DNA of 64,000 bases from Methylotenera sp. (GTDB lineage: Bacteria; Pseudomonadota; Gammaproteobacteria; Burkholderiales; Methylophilaceae), in contig JABFQV010000002.1 in the NCBI GenBank assembly GCA_013141495.1, positions 186,001-250,000 of the forward strand, given 5' to 3'. Of this stretch, positions 52,635 through 63,019 are shown one piece after another. How positions within the stretch are numbered: the first letter of the stretch is position 1; each line of letters starts with the position of its first letter. The position numbers were made by a program, and so were the translations under genes. The notes beneath the pieces are model-generated. The model was given only the letters and a program-made list of their open reading frames with translations, was not told where the DNA came from and searched no databases.

Positions 52635-53762
52635 TTAGTTATTAAGAGCGCCTGTAAGACTGGCGACCACACCAGCTACATTATCCATGCCTACCCACAT
52701 TGGTAACCTAAGTATTCGGTTTGCTAGGTCTTCAGTATGTTTAAGGCTACCATGAAAACGGCTATATTTAAGTCCCGCAGGTGAGTTATGCAGTGGCACA
52801 TAATGGAATACTGGATATATTTCTCGCGACCGTAAATTTTCAATTACATGAGTACGTTCAGCTAACGAGTTAAGTAACACATAATACATATGAGCATTAT
52901 GGCTACAGTCATCTGAAATAATCGGACGGCGCAAAAGGCCTTGCAGCTCAAGTTTTTCTAAACCTTCATGGTATTTTTGCCAAACATCTAAACGCTTATT
53001 TGTAATTGCTTGTGCATCTTCTAACTGCGCCCATAAAAAAGCCGCAATCACTTCACCAGGCAAATATGAAGAACCCACATCTACCCAAGTATATTTATCT
53101 ACTTGCCCACGAAAAAACTGGCTGCGATTAGTCCCTTTTTCACGAACAATTTCAGCGCGCGCTATAAAGCATTCATCATTAATAAGTAAAGCGCCTCCTT
53201 CACCGGAAATGACATTTTTTGTTTCATGGAATGAATAGCAACCCATATGCCCAATCGAACCTAATGCCCTACCCTTATAAGTAGACATAATCCCCTGTGC
53301 TGCATCTTCAATCACTAACAGATTATGGCGTGAAGCAATATCCATAATAGTATCCATCTCACAAGCCACACCAGCGTAGTGCACAGGCACAATCGCTTTG
53401 GTGCGGGGTGTAATTGCGGCTTCTATCAGGGTTTCATCAATATTTAGCGTGTCTGGTCGAATATCTACAAATACAGGTATGCCGCCACGTAAAACAAAAG
53501 CGTTTGCAGTAGAAACAAACGTGTATGAAGGCATAATCACTTCATCACCTGGCTGAATATCCGCAAGGATTGCGGCCATTTCAAGTGCAGCGGTACATGA
53601 ATGTGTGAGTAATGCTTTTTTAGCGCCTGTTTTTTGTTCTAACCACGTATGACATTTTTTGGTAAAAGGGCCATCACCCGCCAGCATATTATTAAAATGC
53701 GCTTCAGCAATATAAAACAGCTCTTTACCTGTCATGTAAGGCTTGTTAAATGGTATTTTCAT
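52635..53762 (-). CDS. wecE: dTDP-4-amino-4,6-dideoxygalactose transaminase (WecE/RffA type)
   Basis: This 375-residue DegT/AryC/EryC1 PLP enzyme has GDGPFTKKCHTWLEQKTGAKKALLTHSCTAALEMA (start of domain), MPSYTFVSTANAFVLRGG, EDAAQG and the PLP lysine in SFHETKNVISGEGGALL. Sequence and length match WecE, which makes dTDP-Fuc4N from the 4-keto sugar. rmlA/rmlB are not in this window. The neighbouring NeuD/PglD-like acyltransferase could N-acylate the product. Confidence 0.92.
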   Translation of the reverse strand: MKIPFNKPYMTGKELFYIAEAHFNNMLAGDGPFTKKCHTWLEQKTGAKKALLTHSCTAALEMAAILADIQPGDEVIMPSYTFVSTANAFVLRGGIPVFVDIRPDTLNIDETLIEAAITPRTKAIVPVHYAGVACEMDTIMDIASRHNLLVIEDAAQGIMSTYKGRALGSIGHMGCYSFHETKNVISGEGGALLINDECFIARAEIVREKGTNRSQFFRGQVDKYTWVDVGSSYLPGEVIAAFLWAQLEDAQAITNKRLDVWQKYHEGLEKLELQGLLRRPIISDDCSHNAHMYYVLLNSLAERTHVIENLRSREIYPVFHYVPLHNSPAGLKYSRFHGSLKHTEDLANRILRLPMWVGMDNVAGVVASLTGALNN

Positions 53763-54377
53763 TTATTTTGTGCACTCCATAATGCAGTGTGTGTAAGGTA
53801 TCCATGCTTTATGCCTAATACTTGCCTCTATTTTAGGGAAAATATCACGAGCCAGACTCTCATATCCTGATTGATCTCGAACATTCTGTCCGCGATCTTT
53901 TGAGATTAAGAAACGAGCAATAAAATTCTGATCACGTGTAAAACATGGGTCAATCGTTACAAATCTTCCACCAGGTTTTAATGCGGCATAGGCAAGTTTA
54001 AAGATGTCATTAGCAATTTGGTCATTCACATGGTGCAATACACCGCATGCAATTACCAAATCAAATTCTGGCATATTCTTAAGGTCATCAAGGGTGAGAA
54101 TTTTCGAATGAAATCTACCGCGTTGCCCATACTTGGCTTTGGCCTTGGTAATATATTCCTCACTAATATCAAAACCCCAGTAATCTACATTAGGAAGATA
54201 CTCTACAATATCTGCAGGGCCGCATCCTATATCTAATACCACATCACCATTCTTAGGTCTAATATAATGATTTACAAATAAAGTCCATCCCTGTTTGGCT
54301 CCCATTAAATATTGAAAAGTGCTGTAAGCCGTGGGATGTGAAAGTATGCTTCTAATTCCAGAAGTAATTTGGCTCAC
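53763..54377 (-). CDS. Class I SAM-dependent methyltransferase
   Basis: This 204-residue protein has Rossmann motif I VVLDIGCGPADIVEYLP, then DYWGFDISEEYITKAK and FDLVIACGVLHHV. It probably methylates a sugar in the glycan. Directly abuts the WecE-type gene on one side and the small transporter gene on the other. Confidence 0.9.
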   Translation of the reverse strand: MSQITSGIRSILSHPTAYSTFQYLMGAKQGWTLFVNHYIRPKNGDVVLDIGCGPADIVEYLPNVDYWGFDISEEYITKAKAKYGQRGRFHSKILTLDDLKNMPEFDLVIACGVLHHVNDQIANDIFKLAYAALKPGGRFVTIDPCFTRDQNFIARFLISKDRGQNVRDQSGYESLARDIFPKIEASIRHKAWIPYTHCIMECTK

Positions 54378-54379
54378 TA

Positions 54380-54757
54380 TTAACCTTTCGCAATTACAAT
54401 AATACCTAGAACCACTATAAGAGTCCCAATCAACTTTGCAATGCTAAGCTGCTCATTAAAAATAAAAAAACTTGCAAACAATATCAGCACATAGTTCAGA
54501 CTAACGTAAGGGAAAGCATAACTAACTTCAAATTTAGTCATCGCCAACATCCATGAAACACCCGCCAAAAAAGTAGCTACTATCCCTGAAAATACCCAAG
54601 GATCGAGGAGCAAATTCCCAACAAACTGTAATTTTCCGCTAAGTTCTTGTGGTAGCTCACCTGCAAGCGACACTTGCCAACGCATAATGAGTTGGCTGTA
54701 AACTGTAAATATAATTGTGCTGAAAATATAAACGTGTTCTAAAAATTTCGTCATCAT
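54380..54757 (-). CDS. Small EamA/SMR-like transporter (ArnE/F-like)
   Basis: This 125-residue protein has four membrane helices in the drug/metabolite transporter layout. The stretch SYAFPYVSLNYVLILFASFFIFNEQLSIAK is typical of half-EamA units. Such proteins (ArnE/ArnF, GtrA-like) can flip undecaprenyl-phosphate sugars, which would fit the GtrB/ArnC-type transferase nearby. It overlaps the upstream gene by one base. Confidence 0.8.
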   Translation of the reverse strand: MMTKFLEHVYIFSTIIFTVYSQLIMRWQVSLAGELPQELSGKLQFVGNLLLDPWVFSGIVATFLAGVSWMLAMTKFEVSYAFPYVSLNYVLILFASFFIFNEQLSIAKLIGTLIVVLGIIVIAKG

Positions 54758-55683
54758 TACTCCAAAACCGCCAAACCAAATCCAGTCTTTCCATATCCGT
54801 TACCGTTGTATAGCATATAGCGTTGGCCTTTATGGTCAAAAACGAATGGGTAGCAAATCATTTCTGAATCCCAGCCGTCTTCAGAAACATCCATTCCCAC
54901 TTCCTCATCTTTTCTTGTCCAAGTTATACCGTCTTTTGATTCAGCATATCTAATACGATAAGTAGGAATCTCTTTTGTTGCCCGTGAAGAAAACCACATC
55001 CGATACAAACCGTCTTGGTCTTTTAAAACTCTAGGCACAGAAATAGCGTATTCATACTCATTTAAGTAATCAATAGCAACGACACCCTCTCTATTCCATT
55101 CAATTCCATCAGATGACTCAGCATACTTAATATGATATTTATGTATCACCTTACCAGTTTCGTCTCGAAACCAACCAGTGCATGACAGATACCATATTTT
55201 GTACTGACCTCTATCGTAAATTACACAGTTACTTGCAACAAAATGTGGTTCATCTTTTGTTCGTTCAATAATCGGGCCAGCAAAAGGTTTTTTAAATGTT
55301 TTTCCGCCATCCTTTGATTCAGCAATACCAATAGAATTACGAAAGGGAACCGTCACGCCAAGATTCCATCCTATGTAATACATTCTTTCGACATTACCAG
55401 CGTCAATAACACAACAACCCATCACGCCACTATCATCAAAACAACCAAGTTCACCTTTTGATAATATGGGAGTTTCTGACATTCCTTTAATTTCAAGCGA
55501 ATTAATATCAAAAACAACAAAACCGATAGAAGACTCTTGATTGCTATTCCTTACACTAAAAAAAACTTTTATACTATCTCCATAAATCTTCCCCACAAAT
55601 GGAACGGTTGCATGCGTTACCATCCAATCAGAATTATTTTTAGGTTCAAATACTTGTCCTAATTTTTTCCATTTCTGCATCAC
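54757..55683 (-). CDS. Five-bladed beta-propeller glycosidase-like protein
   Basis: This 308-residue soluble protein has repeated blades ending IGIAESKDGGKTF, IKYAESSDGIEWNREG, IRYAESKDGITWTRKD, as in GH43/GH68/GH130-type propellers. No signal peptide. It is unusual inside a glycan assembly operon. Function could be phosphorylase, carbohydrate binding or none. Coupled to the small transporter gene. Confidence 0.7.
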   Translation of the reverse strand: MMQKWKKLGQVFEPKNNSDWMVTHATVPFVGKIYGDSIKVFFSVRNSNQESSIGFVVFDINSLEIKGMSETPILSKGELGCFDDSGVMGCCVIDAGNVERMYYIGWNLGVTVPFRNSIGIAESKDGGKTFKKPFAGPIIERTKDEPHFVASNCVIYDRGQYKIWYLSCTGWFRDETGKVIHKYHIKYAESSDGIEWNREGVVAIDYLNEYEYAISVPRVLKDQDGLYRMWFSSRATKEIPTYRIRYAESKDGITWTRKDEEVGMDVSEDGWDSEMICYPFVFDHKGQRYMLYNGNGYGKTGFGLAVLE

Positions 55684-55684
55684 T

Positions 55685-56350
55685 TTAAATGCCCCTTAAC
55701 CTCGTGCTTGGCACTTTTGCACGTTCCGTAGCTGCACCAATATAAACGCCTTCAGGTTCTGTATCAGAAAGCATTAAGGCACCGGCACCAATCACACATT
55801 TTTCGCCAATCTTGATATGGTCGCGCAACGTTGCATTCACACCGATAAAGCACTGCTCCCCAATTTCCACGCCTCCTGAAACAACCACATGAGAGGCAAT
55901 AAAGGAGTGGTCCTTGATGGTGGAATGGTGGCCAATATGATTGCCGCTCCAAAGCGTGACATTGTTGCCAATGGTGACGAATGGTTGAATAGTATTATCT
56001 TCAAAAATAAAACAGTTTTCACCAATGCGCCCCTCATTTAGAACTGTAGCGAAGGAACTAATGAAGCTGGCTATTCGATAACCCAATGCCTTGGCTGCCA
56101 GGTATTTTTCTTTGCGCACTGCGTTCAGTTTCGAGTAGCTAAGTGCAACAAAGATCTCGCATTGCTCTGGTGAATAACGTGTTTTAACTTCCTCAAAAGC
56201 TATGACTGGGAGGCCGCAAAAAACTGTTTCCGTTAAATGCGTAGCATCAACAGTAAAGGCGACTACTTCGTATTCTGAGTCCGTGCTGAAGTAGAGGTGT
56301 GCGAGTTGTGCAATGTCACCGGTGCCAAAGATAACTAATGGTTTTTTCAT
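55685..56350 (-). CDS. NeuD/PglD-family sugar acyltransferase
   Basis: This 221-residue protein has an N-terminal Rossmann-like nucleotide sugar-binding part (LVIFGTGDIAQLAHLYFS) and C-terminal hexapeptide repeats (VTLWSGNHIGHHSTIKDHSFI, GVEIGEQCFIGVNATL). The catalytic His lies in the GHHS loop. The family N- or O-acylates UDP- or dTDP-amino sugars. It is a candidate partner for the WecE-type aminotransferase. Confidence 0.88.
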   Translation of the reverse strand: MKKPLVIFGTGDIAQLAHLYFSTDSEYEVVAFTVDATHLTETVFCGLPVIAFEEVKTRYSPEQCEIFVALSYSKLNAVRKEKYLAAKALGYRIASFISSFATVLNEGRIGENCFIFEDNTIQPFVTIGNNVTLWSGNHIGHHSTIKDHSFIASHVVVSGGVEIGEQCFIGVNATLRDHIKIGEKCVIGAGALMLSDTEPEGVYIGAATERAKVPSTRLRGI

Positions 56351-56982
56351 GGTTGCTTCCTTACTAGAATCGTGAACTCGTATAGTCCATAGTCATGGAG
56401 AAGAGCCACGTTACGCGAATAACGACGTTTACAGAGCTCAAACAGCACACAAGGGTCAGCATAATAAAGATAGTCACGCATCTTATCAGTATCGGAATAG
56501 GACGTCAGGCAATTGAATGCAAAACCAAGACGGCTGGTCCCGTCTAGTACGTCCAGTGTTGCTTCGAGATAAGATCGCCACTCATCATCTGATCTACCCA
56601 TGCGAACGTTAAATATGCCACTTGCTACGCCGTAATCAGAAACTCGATCCGGCTTGCTCGAAAGAACAAAATGAGCCTGGGGTTTGTTTATATAACGCTG
56701 CTCAGCAGTGCGAATCATGCTCTCTGAAACATCAATCCCAAAATAGGAGAATCCTTCGTATTTGTTAGTAAGTAAGTCATAGAGCGCACCATAACCACAC
56801 CCTAGATCATTGATTGAAAAGTGACTTGATGTAGCGATAATTTTGCATAACTGCTCGAAACGCAATGCTTGGCTTTCTTCGCCGTTCCAATCAACTCCGC
56901 GCGGCGTTTCGCCATACTCTGCCAATTTGGTTGTGTAGTATTCGGCAACCTCAGTCAGTAGGTCAGTTTTGTTGTTTTGCAT
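56347..56982 (-). CDS. Class I SAM-dependent methyltransferase
   Basis: This 211-residue protein has INDLGCGYGALYDLLTNKY as motif I, then YFGIDVSESMIRTAEQRY and ASGIFNVRMG. It often occurs beside sugar N-acyl- or formyltransferases in LPS clusters. It overlaps both neighbours (4 and 20 bp). Confidence 0.88.
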   Translation of the reverse strand: MQNNKTDLLTEVAEYYTTKLAEYGETPRGVDWNGEESQALRFEQLCKIIATSSHFSINDLGCGYGALYDLLTNKYEGFSYFGIDVSESMIRTAEQRYINKPQAHFVLSSKPDRVSDYGVASGIFNVRMGRSDDEWRSYLEATLDVLDGTSRLGFAFNCLTSYSDTDKMRDYLYYADPCVLFELCKRRYSRNVALLHDYGLYEFTILVRKQP

Positions 56983-57892
56983 AAATCTGCCTTACGATGG
57001 TATAGGGGCGTTGCTTAGTTTCAGAGAATATTTTCGATAGGTAAATGCCAACCACGCCTATAAAAGAAATTACCATTCCTCCCAATAGCCAGATTGAAGC
57101 CATCACTGACGTCCAGCCACTTAAGGGCTTAGCAAGGTACGTCCATTGAATTGCCAGGTAACCGATATAAAACAAAGCAACCAGTGAGATTGATACGCCG
57201 ATATAGAAGATGCCCACTAGCGGCGCATTACTGAAAGAAGTCACTGAATTAACTAGCAGAGACATTTTTCTGCGGAAGGTGTAGGTAGTTTCGCTGGTGC
57301 TGTGTTTTTTTATATACTGTGGACGTTGATCAAAACCGGTGATATGCCATAGGCCAGCCATGAAGACTTCTCTCTCCCCATGGCGCAATAAGGCGTCAAC
57401 GTAACGACGAGTCATTAGGCGTGCAGTGACAATGTTTTCAGGCAACGCCAAACCAGTGAACACTTTAAAGAGGCGATAGAACCATTGGCCGCTCCAACGC
57501 TCAAACCAGCCACCCTTGCGCTGCTCTTGGACGCCGTACACCACATCGCAGCGTTGACTTTGCATCTGCTCAGCGAAAGCAATCAAGCATTCCGGCTCTT
57601 CTTCTAAATCGCTATCAATGAGCAATACCCGCTCTGCTTTCGCGTGGGCAAGCCCGGTCATCATCGCTTTGTGATGGCCGAAGTTACGTGAAAGATCGAT
57701 AACGACAACATGGCTGTCGCTCTCAGTGAGCTGCACGGCAAGGTTAAGGCTGTTGTCGGGTGAGCCATCATTCACAAGAACGATTTCATAATCCTCACTT
57801 ACAAGTTGCCTAGCCACGGCACTTGCCCGCTGATGAAACTCGGTGATGTATGGTGCGGATTTGTAGAGTGTGGCGACAATTGAAAGCTTCAT
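56963..57892 (-). CDS. Polyisoprenyl-phosphate glycosyltransferase (GtrB/ArnC type)
   Basis: This 309-residue protein has a GT2 domain ([50 protein letters not shown]) and two C-terminal membrane helices (about 230-255 and 265-295). It transfers a sugar to undecaprenyl phosphate, usually paired with a small flippase, here perhaps the EamA-like protein at 54380-54757. Confidence 0.9.
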   Translation of the reverse strand: MKLSIVATLYKSAPYITEFHQRASAVARQLVSEDYEIVLVNDGSPDNSLNLAVQLTESDSHVVVIDLSRNFGHHKAMMTGLAHAKAERVLLIDSDLEEEPECLIAFAEQMQSQRCDVVYGVQEQRKGGWFERWSGQWFYRLFKVFTGLALPENIVTARLMTRRYVDALLRHGEREVFMAGLWHITGFDQRPQYIKKHSTSETTYTFRRKMSLLVNSVTSFSNAPLVGIFYIGVSISLVALFYIGYLAIQWTYLAKPLSGWTSVMASIWLLGGMVISFIGVVGIYLSKIFSETKQRPYTIVRQIYAKQQN

Positions 57893-58584
57893 GGACGTAT
57901 ATATCTCATATAGTGGTGTGCATCTTTACCACAATTGAATAGCAAATCAAGAATCGTGACTCCATGAGTGAATTCTCCCCAAAGTTGAGGGTATTCGGGG
58001 TAGCCTGCATAATCAAACCAGGTAAGCTTGATATTCATATCAGCAAAGATACTTTCTTCGACGTAATCCTTGGCTGCAGGTCCTGAAATGTATTCCGTTC
58101 CACCTGCCTGCTTACAAAGATCGGCTAAACGCTCGGTTTTGCCATCGAGCAAAGTGTAGTCCCATGAATTGGTAATAACGGTCTTGATACCTAGGTAATT
58201 ACAGACGGCTTCGATGAAGCTGCGATTTAGCTGCGAGATATGGGTGTAAGACTCAGCCATGTAAAGCGGCTCAACCCATGCCGCAATTTCATCAAAATGT
58301 GGCGCACGTCGATAGTTCTGCGCTAATGCTTTCCAATGAAGCGGTGCCCAGTCTAACCCATCAATCTCGGTATCCCTGATTTTTTGATCATATTTTCCTT
58401 TAACCAGCACAGGAACCGTTAACCACTGCACTCCCTGCGGAGTCTTAATCTGGTTGCGATTGCGCCAATCGCGGCGTGTATATTGCATGTCGTCATATAA
58501 AACAAACTCATCTACCGCAGCGATCATATCAAAATATCCTTTCCAAGGAATATAGTTTGATTGCAAAATTGCTATTTTTTTCAT
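57889..58584 (-). CDS. WbqC family protein
   Basis: I start at ATG 58582-58584 (231 residues, AAGG upstream). It contains [41 protein letters not shown] (in part), the WbqC hallmark, and [14 protein letters not shown]. WbqC occurs in O-antigen and glycolipid clusters; the reaction is unproven, sometimes described as glycine or amino acid modification of aminosugars. Overlaps the next gene by four bases. Confidence 0.9.
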   Translation of the reverse strand: MKKIAILQSNYIPWKGYFDMIAAVDEFVLYDDMQYTRRDWRNRNQIKTPQGVQWLTVPVLVKGKYDQKIRDTEIDGLDWAPLHWKALAQNYRRAPHFDEIAAWVEPLYMAESYTHISQLNRSFIEAVCNYLGIKTVITNSWDYTLLDGKTERLADLCKQAGGTEYISGPAAKDYVEESIFADMNIKLTWFDYAGYPEYPQLWGEFTHGVTILDLLFNCGKDAHHYMRYIRP

Positions 58585-58597
58585 TACAACCTTGCCC

Positions 58598-60382
58598 TTA
58601 TTTATTTTTAACATTCACGGAAAGAACCTTAATATCTTTTGAGTAATGCTTTTTTTCACTTTGTTTATAATCAGACAAACCATACAAGCCAATACCTAGA
58701 TGAGGACACAAGCTTGCATTGGGTAAGCCTGCCATTATAGGTCTTTCCGCTACTGCTGGCAAAAACCAATATGCATTACATCCAACAACTTTTACTATAT
58801 ATTCAGAGTTTTCAATTTTAATAATGGTATTCACTGCTGAATTGACTCGTATGTATTGAAGTTTTTTAACAATATCAAGTAAAGCTGCATTCCTGGTTTG
58901 GCTTCCCACGGGTGCCATCAAAAAGCTCTTATGTACTATAGCGGGATATACTATTAAACTTGCGAGTATTAATACGCTAACAACGTGTTTGAACTTAATC
59001 TCGTTTAACAAATTTAAAAGGTTTGATACTAGATATGGTAGCGATATTATTACTGGGATGCTGGAAAAATAATATGCCGCGCCACCGGCCATTTCAAAGG
59101 TTAGAGCGAATAGGAGTGCTGGTATTAGCAAGGCGAAGAGTATTTGGAACTCGTTAGTTTTAAAATATTCGGCACCTAATTTTCGTACACCAAAAATGAA
59201 ACATATCCATACAGGTAATAAATGTATGGTAAAAAATAAAAGTAGTTTAGCAAAAATTGGCCAATGATATGAAATACCAACATACGAACTTATAAAATGT
59301 AATGGCACTACGGGAATGAATTGTTTTGCCGAAGTGGCAGTATCAATAATCGCAAAATATAAAAACACGGATGCAATTGCCAACAGTAACCAATATTTAA
59401 AAGTGCGAAATTTTGTGAGTCCAAATAGACCAAACACGCAAATACCCACCAACCCAACACTTCCCTTGGCTAGGCCCGCAAAAATAAGTAGCGTTAATGA
59501 AGATGCCAATAGAGTAAGATCGGCGCCACCGCCTTCAACATAGCGGATAAACGTAGTTAGTGATACAGCAAAGATTACCAATGCGACTAAATAGGATTCT
59601 GAAACAAAGTAACTATCCCACATGGCTACTTGGCTAAAAATAGGTACAGAAATAATTGTAAGCATACATAGCGCTATACCAAGCAATGCGCGATCAAAAT
59701 TTAGCCGTGAATTAAATTGACAAGCAAAACCTGCCAATGTGAATACAAGTAACAGTGGGCCCATGGCAAAAAATAAATAGGCATATACAGCCAATGCCTC
59801 AAATCCAGTCAGTATTGCTAACCCTGCCATAATTTTATGAGATAGCGTGTGATAAGCGATTGGAACTAATCCATCCAGCCCAATAGAGGCCACCCCATAA
59901 TGACTATACATTGCAGCAATTGCCGCATGAAAAAAAGTATCAATATGCGTAGTACCCATTAATAGGGTTCTTTGATATTGAAAGTCGGAATACATGCCTG
60001 AGCCCAATATTATTACGAGGGACACTGGTAAAAAAAGTAATTTGTATTTTTTAAGTTTGTATTTATGGAAAAGCAATATTGCCAATCCGAATGCACTCAG
60101 CAAGTAAGCCACATAGCGCATATAAGGCAAAAAAGGTAGTAAGGTAAGGCTAACTATTACGATTAGTACAGAAACATCGTGGCGCACAAAAACTCTTAAG
60201 ATAAGCGAATATATACCAATTAGCATTGCGCATGAAACAATAATTCTTACAAAGTCAGTTAAGCTTATGACATTAATCGCCATAACAGAAGCTACTGTAA
60301 CAAGCACAAAAACACTTAAGGCATAGAGCTTAAGAGCATCAATACCACTGTCATTTTGGTCTATAAATTTACGCATTATCAA
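58598..60382 (-). CDS. Large polytopic membrane protein of the glycan locus, unassigned
   Basis: This 594-residue protein has about 12 hydrophobic helices and a C-terminal soluble tail of about 100 residues ([20 protein letters not shown] onward). It may be a lipid-linked sugar transferase (GT-C fold) or a polymerase, by position and topology. I see no DXD or EXD motif that decides. It could be a second Wzy-like gene. Confidence 0.65.
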   Translation of the reverse strand: MIMRKFIDQNDSGIDALKLYALSVFVLVTVASVMAINVISLTDFVRIIVSCAMLIGIYSLILRVFVRHDVSVLIVIVSLTLLPFLPYMRYVAYLLSAFGLAILLFHKYKLKKYKLLFLPVSLVIILGSGMYSDFQYQRTLLMGTTHIDTFFHAAIAAMYSHYGVASIGLDGLVPIAYHTLSHKIMAGLAILTGFEALAVYAYLFFAMGPLLLVFTLAGFACQFNSRLNFDRALLGIALCMLTIISVPIFSQVAMWDSYFVSESYLVALVIFAVSLTTFIRYVEGGGADLTLLASSLTLLIFAGLAKGSVGLVGICVFGLFGLTKFRTFKYWLLLAIASVFLYFAIIDTATSAKQFIPVVPLHFISSYVGISYHWPIFAKLLLFFTIHLLPVWICFIFGVRKLGAEYFKTNEFQILFALLIPALLFALTFEMAGGAAYYFSSIPVIISLPYLVSNLLNLLNEIKFKHVVSVLILASLIVYPAIVHKSFLMAPVGSQTRNAALLDIVKKLQYIRVNSAVNTIIKIENSEYIVKVVGCNAYWFLPAVAERPIMAGLPNASLCPHLGIGLYGLSDYKQSEKKHYSKDIKVLSVNVKNK

Positions 60383-60451
60383 CAGACCTTAAGAAGTTAG
60401 GTTGAATGTTTTTTCGTGTATTATCAGGTGTACCCTTTAGTATTAGTAAAC

Positions 60452-61507
60452 TCAACCTAACAAACTCCATCCCAATGCCGTCCCGCGCTTTACGTCATGC
60501 TTCACAGCCAACCCCAAGATTATGTCTAGATATTTTGTTGGCATGCCCAGCCCGGGGCGAATAGCCCTTACATTATCAGGTGTAAGAATATCTCCAGCCT
60601 TCATGTCTTTTACAATATATAAAGAGCGGCGAAACTGAATTGATTTTTGCTCGGCTGCTGTTGCACCATAGCTTACAATCCCCATTGCCTGCCATGCACG
60701 TTCTGTTTCTACAACCAACTGCGCCATTTCCATTGGCTCCATTGAAAATGTGCTATCTACACCACCATCTGCTCTATTAAGGGTAAAGTGCTTTTCAATC
60801 ACAGTCGCCCCCAATGCGACACTCGCTATAGAAACACCTATACCCATTGTGTGATCAGACAAACCAACTTCGCAGCCGAAGAGGTCTCGCATATGAGGGA
60901 TCGTTAGCATATTGGTGTTGTTAGCTGTGGCTGGGTAAGTACTGGTACATTTCAGTAAAATCAAGTCTTTGCAACCAGCCTCGCGTGCGGCGCGTACGGT
61001 GTCATCAAGTTCGGCTATGCTAGCCATACCGGTTGAAATAATCAGCGGTTTACCAGTTGCAGCTACTCGGCGAATCAAAGGAAGATCAGTATTCTCAAAG
61101 GATGCGATTTTGTAGCAAGGCACCTCTAAGCTTTCAAGAAAATCCACTGCTGTATCATCGAATGGCGTACTAAATGCAATAATGCCGAGCTCACGTGCAC
61201 GGTCAAAAATTGGTTTGTGCCACTCCCAAGGGGTATATGCTTCACCATAAAGCTTGTAAAGCGAACTCCCAGCCCAAATGCTCTTTGGGTCACTAATGTG
61301 AAATTCACGCTCATCCAAATCAAGCGTCATGGTATCTGGAGTATAAGTTTGTATTTTCAACGCATGCGCACCAGTTTTGGCCGCTGCTTCCACTATTTCA
61401 AGCGCCCGTTCAAGCGATTGGTTATGGTTACCTGACATTTCTGCAATAATAAATGGGGCTTGGCCTACCCCCACTATACGCGTTCCGATTTTTATATTTC
61501 TTCCCAT
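60452..61507 (-). CDS. pseI: Pseudaminic acid synthase PseI
   Basis: This 351-residue protein has the NeuB-type barrel (PFIIAEMSGNHNQSLERALEI, KIQTYTPDTMTLD, KIASFENTDLPLIR, STGMASIAELD, GLSDHTMGIGVSIASVALGA, EKHFTLNRADGGVDSTFS). A C-terminal SAF antifreeze-like domain begins near residue 290. The sequence fits PseI, which condenses the 6-deoxy-diacetamido-altrose with phosphoenolpyruvate, more than NeuB/LegI. It lies three bases downstream of the fused PseG-PseH gene. Confidence 0.93.
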   Translation of the reverse strand: MGRNIKIGTRIVGVGQAPFIIAEMSGNHNQSLERALEIVEAAAKTGAHALKIQTYTPDTMTLDLDEREFHISDPKSIWAGSSLYKLYGEAYTPWEWHKPIFDRARELGIIAFSTPFDDTAVDFLESLEVPCYKIASFENTDLPLIRRVAATGKPLIISTGMASIAELDDTVRAAREAGCKDLILLKCTSTYPATANNTNMLTIPHMRDLFGCEVGLSDHTMGIGVSIASVALGATVIEKHFTLNRADGGVDSTFSMEPMEMAQLVVETERAWQAMGIVSYGATAAEQKSIQFRRSLYIVKDMKAGDILTPDNVRAIRPGLGMPTKYLDIILGLAVKHDVKRGTALGWSLLG

Positions 61508-61510
61508 TAG

Positions 61511-63019
61511 CTATAGCTCTTTACAATACATTCTAGTTACTGGACTATATCCAGCTTTTATAAAAAATCCCTGAGATAACTTATTGCTCTCTAATACATT
61601 TGCATTCAACTTCTTAATGCCACTTCGGTGTTTACATATCCACTTTTCAGCACTTCTAATCAAAGGAAGTCCTAGCCCATTGCTCTCATTTTCTTGCACA
61701 AGGTAAATAGATATTTCAGCACTGTCATTTTGCAAGTCAAACCTAACCACGCCCATAGATTGATTTTTATATTCACCTATAAGCAACACTCTTTGACTGT
61801 TTGATAGCAAAGAACTAAACCAATGGTGATGTTGATCCCAAGTTATTTCATTTTTGTTAAACGAAACCTCTCTAATTTTAGGATGGTTTCTCCATGCAAA
61901 TAAATACTCCTCATCTAATATACCAGCCTGTCGCAAGTTGATTTCTATCTCAGAGCGTAAAGTCTGAGCAACTCGATAAGCACCATTACCATCAACAATC
62001 TCAGCAGATCTTGTCGACAGTAAATTTCTAAGTGAACTATTATCCAGTAGCAGTTCAGCATGCATTTTTATTTTTTCTGAGGTGTAATTTACTGTATCAA
62101 AAGTATAGGAAACTCCCGTTAATGCAACATCGACAAGCTGTTTAACTTGATGTTGCGCGGTAGGAATTGATAGTGTTGGTAACATCAAACAAGCCCTCTC
62201 CCACACAGCTCCACCACCTGCTCCAATCGAAAAATCTGCCTTAACCATTAACTCTGCCATTCTATTTGTTTGCACATAACAGGAGTAATCTAAGCGTTGA
62301 CATAATCTCTCGATCTCCTCTTTATTCGGGTGTTGATCACCAATCACGACATCGACAGAAAAGTTATGTTCCGTTATTTGAGATAAGGCCAATATAGTTT
62401 TCGTTGTAAAGTCATTGGCATCGACCCCTCCAAAGAACACTAAAATACATGTTGCCTTACCTTCTCTTGGCTTAACCCTCTCTCGATATTCAGCAAACTC
62501 TTTTCTCAGTAGCGCATACCGTGGGCCAATAAGTGTTTTACATTGACTGGGAACTCTGTCTTTGTATCTTATTTCTTGGTCGACATGTAAGTTCTGATCA
62601 AGCAAAACATCACATTCGTGCTGCCTATCAGCAAGGTCATCAATCACCATTACATTTTTTACCGCTGATCTTAATGTTTTTTCCCAACGAATATCCAAGG
62701 CGTAATGATCCACAATCAACCAGTCGTATCCTTGATTTTGGATTAAGGCTAATGTTGCCCCTGCATCTATTTTCTGAGAAACACCTAACCAGTCAGAATG
62801 GGCTAGAGGAAATTCTTCATTAGATTTTTCACTTGCGGGCAAAATGGAAACGTTAAACCCTTTATCTCGTAGCTTTTGTTCCAAACTGCTAGGTAAATAC
62901 CTACATATAAAATGCATCGTTGTATCATCGCCTGCCAGCTCATCTGCCAATGTCAAGCAACGCATCACATGGCCAGTACCAATCTGCATTGAGGCATCTA
63001 CTCTAAAAGCTATCTTCAT
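61511..63019 (-). CDS. Fused PseG hydrolase - PseH acetyltransferase
   Basis: This 502-residue fusion has residues 1 to about 345 matching PseG (FRVDASMQIGTGHVMRCLTLADEL, VDHYALDIRWEKTLR, FFGGVDANDFTTKTI, GAGGGAVWERACLMLP). PseG removes UDP from the 2,4-diacetamido-altrose. Residues about 355-502 form a GNAT domain (YLFAWRNHPKIREVSFNKNE, SIYLVQENESNGLGLPLI) matching PseH, which N-acetylates the 4-amino group. These are normally two enzymes of the pseudaminic acid pathway. The start overlaps the HisF-like stop by four bases. Confidence 0.92.
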   Translation of the reverse strand: MKIAFRVDASMQIGTGHVMRCLTLADELAGDDTTMHFICRYLPSSLEQKLRDKGFNVSILPASEKSNEEFPLAHSDWLGVSQKIDAGATLALIQNQGYDWLIVDHYALDIRWEKTLRSAVKNVMVIDDLADRQHECDVLLDQNLHVDQEIRYKDRVPSQCKTLIGPRYALLRKEFAEYRERVKPREGKATCILVFFGGVDANDFTTKTILALSQITEHNFSVDVVIGDQHPNKEEIERLCQRLDYSCYVQTNRMAELMVKADFSIGAGGGAVWERACLMLPTLSIPTAQHQVKQLVDVALTGVSYTFDTVNYTSEKIKMHAELLLDNSSLRNLLSTRSAEIVDGNGAYRVAQTLRSEIEINLRQAGILDEEYLFAWRNHPKIREVSFNKNEITWDQHHHWFSSLLSNSQRVLLIGEYKNQSMGVVRFDLQNDSAEISIYLVQENESNGLGLPLIRSAEKWICKHRSGIKKLNANVLESNKLSQGFFIKAGYSPVTRMYCKEL

